Assembly (NCBI GenBank): GCA_052387115.1
Contig: JBQTJM010000391.1
Coordinates: 1 to 19,064, forward strand
Reading direction: 5' to 3'
DNA length: 19,064 bases
Source of the DNA: JACCXJ01 sp052387115
GTDB lineage: Bacteria; Pseudomonadota; Gammaproteobacteria; JACCXJ01
Below the pieces are notes generated by a model. That model saw nothing but the letters and a program-made list of their open reading frames with translations, made no database searches and had not been told where the DNA came from. The position numbers and the translations under genes were made by a program. This document shows positions 16,177-19,064 of this stretch, one piece after another. Numbering within the stretch: position 1 is the stretch's first letter; each line of letters opens with the position of its first letter.

Positions 16177-18225
16177 GTGGAACTCGACCAACTCGACCGT
16201 CTGGCGGCGACGGTGTTTGAAGGCTACCTGGTCCGCAAGGACCTGGTGCGCAAGTACAGCCGCCAGTACCCGGTTCCGACGTACGTGGTCGAGTTCCTGC
16301 TCGGGCGATATTGCGCCACGACTGATGAAAAGGAGATCGAAGAAGGACTTACCATCGTCGAGCGGCAGTTGGCCGATCGAACCGTGCCAACGGGGGAGGA
16401 GGAGCTGTTCAAGGCAAGGGCTCGGGACCAGGGATCCATCAAGCTGATCGATATCGTCAGGGCAAAGCTCGATGCCAAGACGGATTCATTCGTCGCCGAG
16501 CTACCCAGCCTGGCAATCAAGGATGCACGTATCGACGACAGCCTGGTCAAGCAGCATGAGCGCATGCTCACCGACGGTTTCTACGCCGAGGTCACATTGA
16601 GCTACGACGCGGCCATCGCACAGGAAAAGGGGGGACGTCCCTTTGCTATCGACAGCCTGCGAGCGATTCAGCTGTCGAAGTCCGACGTGCTGGACACCCT
16701 GAAGCGGGCGCGCCACGACTTTACAACAGAGGAGTGGAAGCAGGTCCTGCTACGCAGTGTTGGTCTGGAGCCGGCCGCCCTTTCCGAACGTGCTCAGTTG
16801 GTCGCCCTCATCCGGATGGTGCCGTTCGTGGAACGGAACTACAACATGGTCGAGCTCGGTCCACGCGGGACCGGCAAGAGCCACCTGTTTCAACAGATTT
16901 CACCATACGCGCATCTGATCTCGGGCGGTAAGGCGACGGTGGCGAAGATGTTCGTCAATAACTCGACTAGCCAGCGCGGCCTAGTTTGCCATTACGACGT
17001 GGTGTGCTTTGATGAAGTCTCGGGCGTCTCTTTCGACCAAAAGGACGGAGTGAACATTCTGAAGGGGTATATGGAGTCGGGGGAATTCTCGCGTGGCAAG
17101 GAGAGCATCCGCGCGGAAGGTGGTATCGTTATGGTCGGCAACCTCGACGTCGAGGTTGAGCACCAGCAACGGGTCGGGCACTTGCTCAGTTCCCTGCCGC
17201 CGGAGATGCGGGATGACACGGCGTTCATGGACCGTATTCACGCCTACGTCCCGGGTTGGGACTTCCCTAAGCTGAATCCCAATGAGCACTTCACCGACCA
17301 TTTCGGACTGGTCAGTGATTTTCTGTCCGAGTGCTGGAGTCGGCTCCGAACCGGCAGTCGGGTGCCCGTGTTGCAAGGGCGGGTGAACTATGGCGGAGCG
17401 CTTAGCGGTCGGGACATCACCGCGGTGAACAAGACTGTAAGCGGCCTGCTGAAGCTCCTGTATCCAGACCCTGAAGCAACTGTCCCGGACGAAGACCTAG
17501 AGGAACTCGTCCGGGTGGCCTTTGAGGTGAGACGGCGCGTCAAGGAACAACAGAAGCGAGTCTTCAAGAGCGAGTTCCGGAACACCCACTTCAGCTACGC
17601 GATGGGCGAGGACGGCATCGAGAAATTCGTGTCGACGCCGGAGCTGCATAGCGATGAGGCGATCGAGTTGGATCCGCTGCCCCCAGGACAGGTGTGGGGT
17701 ATCAGCCCAGGTGGACCGGAGACCGGACCCAGCCTCTACCGCCTCGAGGTGACAGTCGGCCGTGGCAACGGCGTCAAGATACTGAACGCCCCCGTTCCGC
17801 CGGCCTTCCGCGAGAGCGTGCGATACGCCGAGCAGAACCTTTACACACGTGCAAAGGATCTCGTCGGCGACAGAGACCCTCGCGCCCACGAGTTTTCTGT
17901 TCAGCTGCGGGCGATGGACAACGACCGAACCGGCGCCGCGCTGGGTCTACCGTCACTCATGGCGCTTTGCAGTGGTCTACTTGAGAAGAGCACGAAAGGT
18001 GGCCTGATTGTGGTCGGCGCGTTGAACCTGGGTGGATCGGTCGAACCTTTAGCGAACGCCGTCGGTATCGTCGAAGTCGCCGTGGAGAAGGGTGCGGACA
18101 CGGTGCTTATGCCAGTTTCGGCCCGAAAACAGTTGTTCGAGCTCTCCGATGACATGGCAACACGCATCAACATCCAGTACTACTCGGATACGCCGGATGC
18201 ACTGTTGAAAGCGCTGCTGGAGTGA
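16177..18225 (+). CDS. brxL: BREX Lon-like AAA+ protein BrxL
   Basis: This 682-residue protein has an N-terminal domain (LDRLAATVFEGYLVRKDLVR), an AAA+ core with Walker A GPRGTGKS (228-235) and Walker B VVCFDE (D279-E280), and a C-terminal Lon-like domain (GLPSLMALCSGLLEKSTKGG; VGALNLGGSVEPLANAVGIV). BrxL relatives form ring-shaped DNA-binding ATPases needed for phage exclusion but not for methylation. In true Lon the segment after GG is K-E-K with the catalytic lysine; here it is GGSVEP, so peptidase activity is doubtful. I place the start at the GTG at 16177, 6 nt after GAGGA; an in-frame TTG at 16171, overlapping the pglZ stop, would add two residues but sits directly on the Shine-Dalgarno sequence. 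It is the last gene of the operon. Confidence 0.93.
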   Translation: MELDQLDRLAATVFEGYLVRKDLVRKYSRQYPVPTYVVEFLLGRYCATTDEKEIEEGLTIVERQLADRTVPTGEEELFKARARDQGSIKLIDIVRAKLDAKTDSFVAELPSLAIKDARIDDSLVKQHERMLTDGFYAEVTLSYDAAIAQEKGGRPFAIDSLRAIQLSKSDVLDTLKRARHDFTTEEWKQVLLRSVGLEPAALSERAQLVALIRMVPFVERNYNMVELGPRGTGKSHLFQQISPYAHLISGGKATVAKMFVNNSTSQRGLVCHYDVVCFDEVSGVSFDQKDGVNILKGYMESGEFSRGKESIRAEGGIVMVGNLDVEVEHQQRVGHLLSSLPPEMRDDTAFMDRIHAYVPGWDFPKLNPNEHFTDHFGLVSDFLSECWSRLRTGSRVPVLQGRVNYGGALSGRDITAVNKTVSGLLKLLYPDPEATVPDEDLEELVRVAFEVRRRVKEQQKRVFKSEFRNTHFSYAMGEDGIEKFVSTPELHSDEAIELDPLPPGQVWGISPGGPETGPSLYRLEVTVGRGNGVKILNAPVPPAFRESVRYAEQNLYTRAKDLVGDRDPRAHEFSVQLRAMDNDRTGAALGLPSLMALCSGLLEKSTKGGLIVVGALNLGGSVEPLANAVGIVEVAVEKGADTVLMPVSARKQLFELSDDMATRINIQYYSDTPDALLKALLE

Positions 18226-18306
18226 TGGCGCGAAGAGGGGGTTGCGCGGTCCGCCTGAGGTGGGAAGAGGCTGGCCGTGGCTGGATTCCGGGTGGTTCTG
18301 GGGGAC

Positions 18307-18324
18307 GCAGGTGGGACCACCTGC
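18307..18324. repeat. Short perfect inverted repeat after brxL
   Basis: GCAGGTGG (18307-18314) and CCACCTGC (18317-18324) are exact reverse complements with a 2-nt spacer, in the 165-nt gap between brxL and the convergent regulator gene. No T-run follows on either strand, so it is not a standard intrinsic terminator. It may be a protein site or a chance palindrome. Nothing else in the gap stands out. Confidence 0.35.
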
Positions 18325-18390
18325 CAGGCGCTGGTCGAGCACGACCGGAACCGGAGCTCGCGCTCGGGCTGCTCGACCGTAACCCTCCCT

Positions 18391-19064
18391 TCAGGCCTCC
18401 ATCTCGAGCTTTTCCAGGCGATAGCGCAGGGCGCGCAGGGTGATGCCGAGGAGCCGGGCGGCGCCGGTCTTGTTGCCGCGGGTCTGGGTGAGGGCGCCGG
18501 TGATGCGCTTGCGCTCCAGGCCGTCGAGGTAGTGGTCTAGGTTGGCGTCGTCGGGGGGCTCGGTGCCTTCCGGGGCAGCGGGATATTTCAGATCGAGATC
18601 GACGGGCTCGATGACCTCGCCTTCGCAGAGCGTCAGGGCGCGCTCCAAGACGTTCTCGAGCTCGCGCACATTGCCAGGAAACGGGTAGGCCAGGAGTGCC
18701 GCTCGGGCACGGTCCGAGAGGACGGCGGTCTTGCCGTGCTGGGTCAATCGCTTGAGCACCATGTCCACCAGGTCCGGGATGTCCTCGCGCCGTGCCCGGA
18801 GCGGGGGGACGTGCAGCTCGATGACGTTGATGCGGTAGTACAGGTCCTGGCGGAAGCGGCCGTCGGTGGCCAGGATCGCGAGGTCCTTGTGGGTGGCGCT
18901 CAGGATGCGCACATCGACCGGCACCTCCTGGTGGGCACCGATGGGGCGCACGCACTTCTCCTGGATGGCACGCAGGAGCTTGACCTGCATGGGGATGGGG
19001 AGCTCCGCCACCTCGTCGAGGAACAAGGTCCCCCCGTGCGCGGCCTGGAAGAGCCCCGGTTGGT
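18391..19064 (-). CDS. pilR: C-terminal part of a sigma-54-dependent regulator, PilR-like; cut by the window edge
   Basis: The minus-strand frame is open to the window edge, reading QPGLFQAAHGGTLFLDEVAE from 19062 inwards. This is the Walker B region of a sigma-54 (NtrC-type) AAA+ activator. Further motifs: RILSATHKDL, FRQDLYYRINVIELHVPPLR and YPFPGNVRELENVLERAL. A C-terminal Fis-type helix-turn-helix has ITGALTQTRGNKTGAARLLG and ends in LRALRYRLEKLEMEA. This ending, and the preceding NLDHYLDGLERKRI, resemble PilR, the response regulator that switches on type IV pilin transcription in gammaproteobacteria. The receiver domain, Walker A and GAFTGA loop lie outside the window, so NtrC-family membership is firm but PilR identity is tentative. 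It converges on brxL and is probably host sequence marking the right flank of the island. Confidence 0.8.
   Translation of the reverse strand, partial: QPGLFQAAHGGTLFLDEVAELPIPMQVKLLRAIQEKCVRPIGAHQEVPVDVRILSATHKDLAILATDGRFRQDLYYRINVIELHVPPLRARREDIPDLVDMVLKRLTQHGKTAVLSDRARAALLAYPFPGNVRELENVLERALTLCEGEVIEPVDLDLKYPAAPEGTEPPDDANLDHYLDGLERKRITGALTQTRGNKTGAARLLGITLRALRYRLEKLEMEA

Noticed and set aside
18307..18324. Intrinsic terminator for brxL
   Set aside because: The inverted repeat has a loop too small in its perfect form and no T-run follows, so it is listed only as a repeat.

Overview
The window is a complete type I-like BREX (bacteriophage exclusion) island of about 17.4 kb in a GC-rich, probably gammaproteobacterial chromosome. 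The flanks support that placement. On the left are a small DUF6489-type gene and the start of a further minus-strand gene. On the right is the C-terminal part of a PilR/NtrC-type sigma-54 activator. Phylum-level assignment is inference; there is no rRNA or tRNA in the window.

Layout. 1-475: two minus-strand host genes, one cut by the window edge. 476-872: no intact gene; it holds a decayed piece of an IS91-type transposase, a perfect hairpin (810-835) and a good sigma-70 promoter (837-864) sitting almost on the first BREX start codon. 873-18225: ten plus-strand genes read as one operon: brxA-like, brxB, brxC, pglX, a TrlF-family PHP/AAA ATPase, an AlbA_2/GHKL ATP-binding protein, a DUF433/DUF5615 toxin-antitoxin pair, pglZ and brxL. 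18226-18390: a short gap with a small inverted repeat. 18391-19064: the convergent minus-strand regulator, cut by the window edge.

How the genes fit together. BrxB, BrxC, PglX, PglZ and BrxL are the recognised BREX core: PglX is the N6-adenine methyltransferase that marks self DNA, BrxC and BrxL are AAA+ ATPases, and PglZ is an alkaline-phosphatase-fold protein. Nearly every junction overlaps or is only a few bases wide (ATGA, TGATG, GTGA, TTGA), which implies translational coupling. The one real gap, 142 nt between the AlbA_2 gene and the DUF433 antitoxin, holds a degenerate inverted repeat. Four accessory genes lie between pglX and pglZ: a TrlF + AlbA_2 pair coupled to pglX, and a toxin-antitoxin pair coupled towards pglZ. 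This nested cassette is the least standard part of the locus.

Most unusual observations: pglX carries two unrelated in-frame palindromic repeat elements inside its reading frame; its presumed target-recognition region (about 7590-8060) is much AT-richer than the rest of the gene; the operon promoter is placed so that the first mRNA would be leaderless or nearly so; and the BrxL Lon-like domain appears to lack the catalytic lysine of true Lon.
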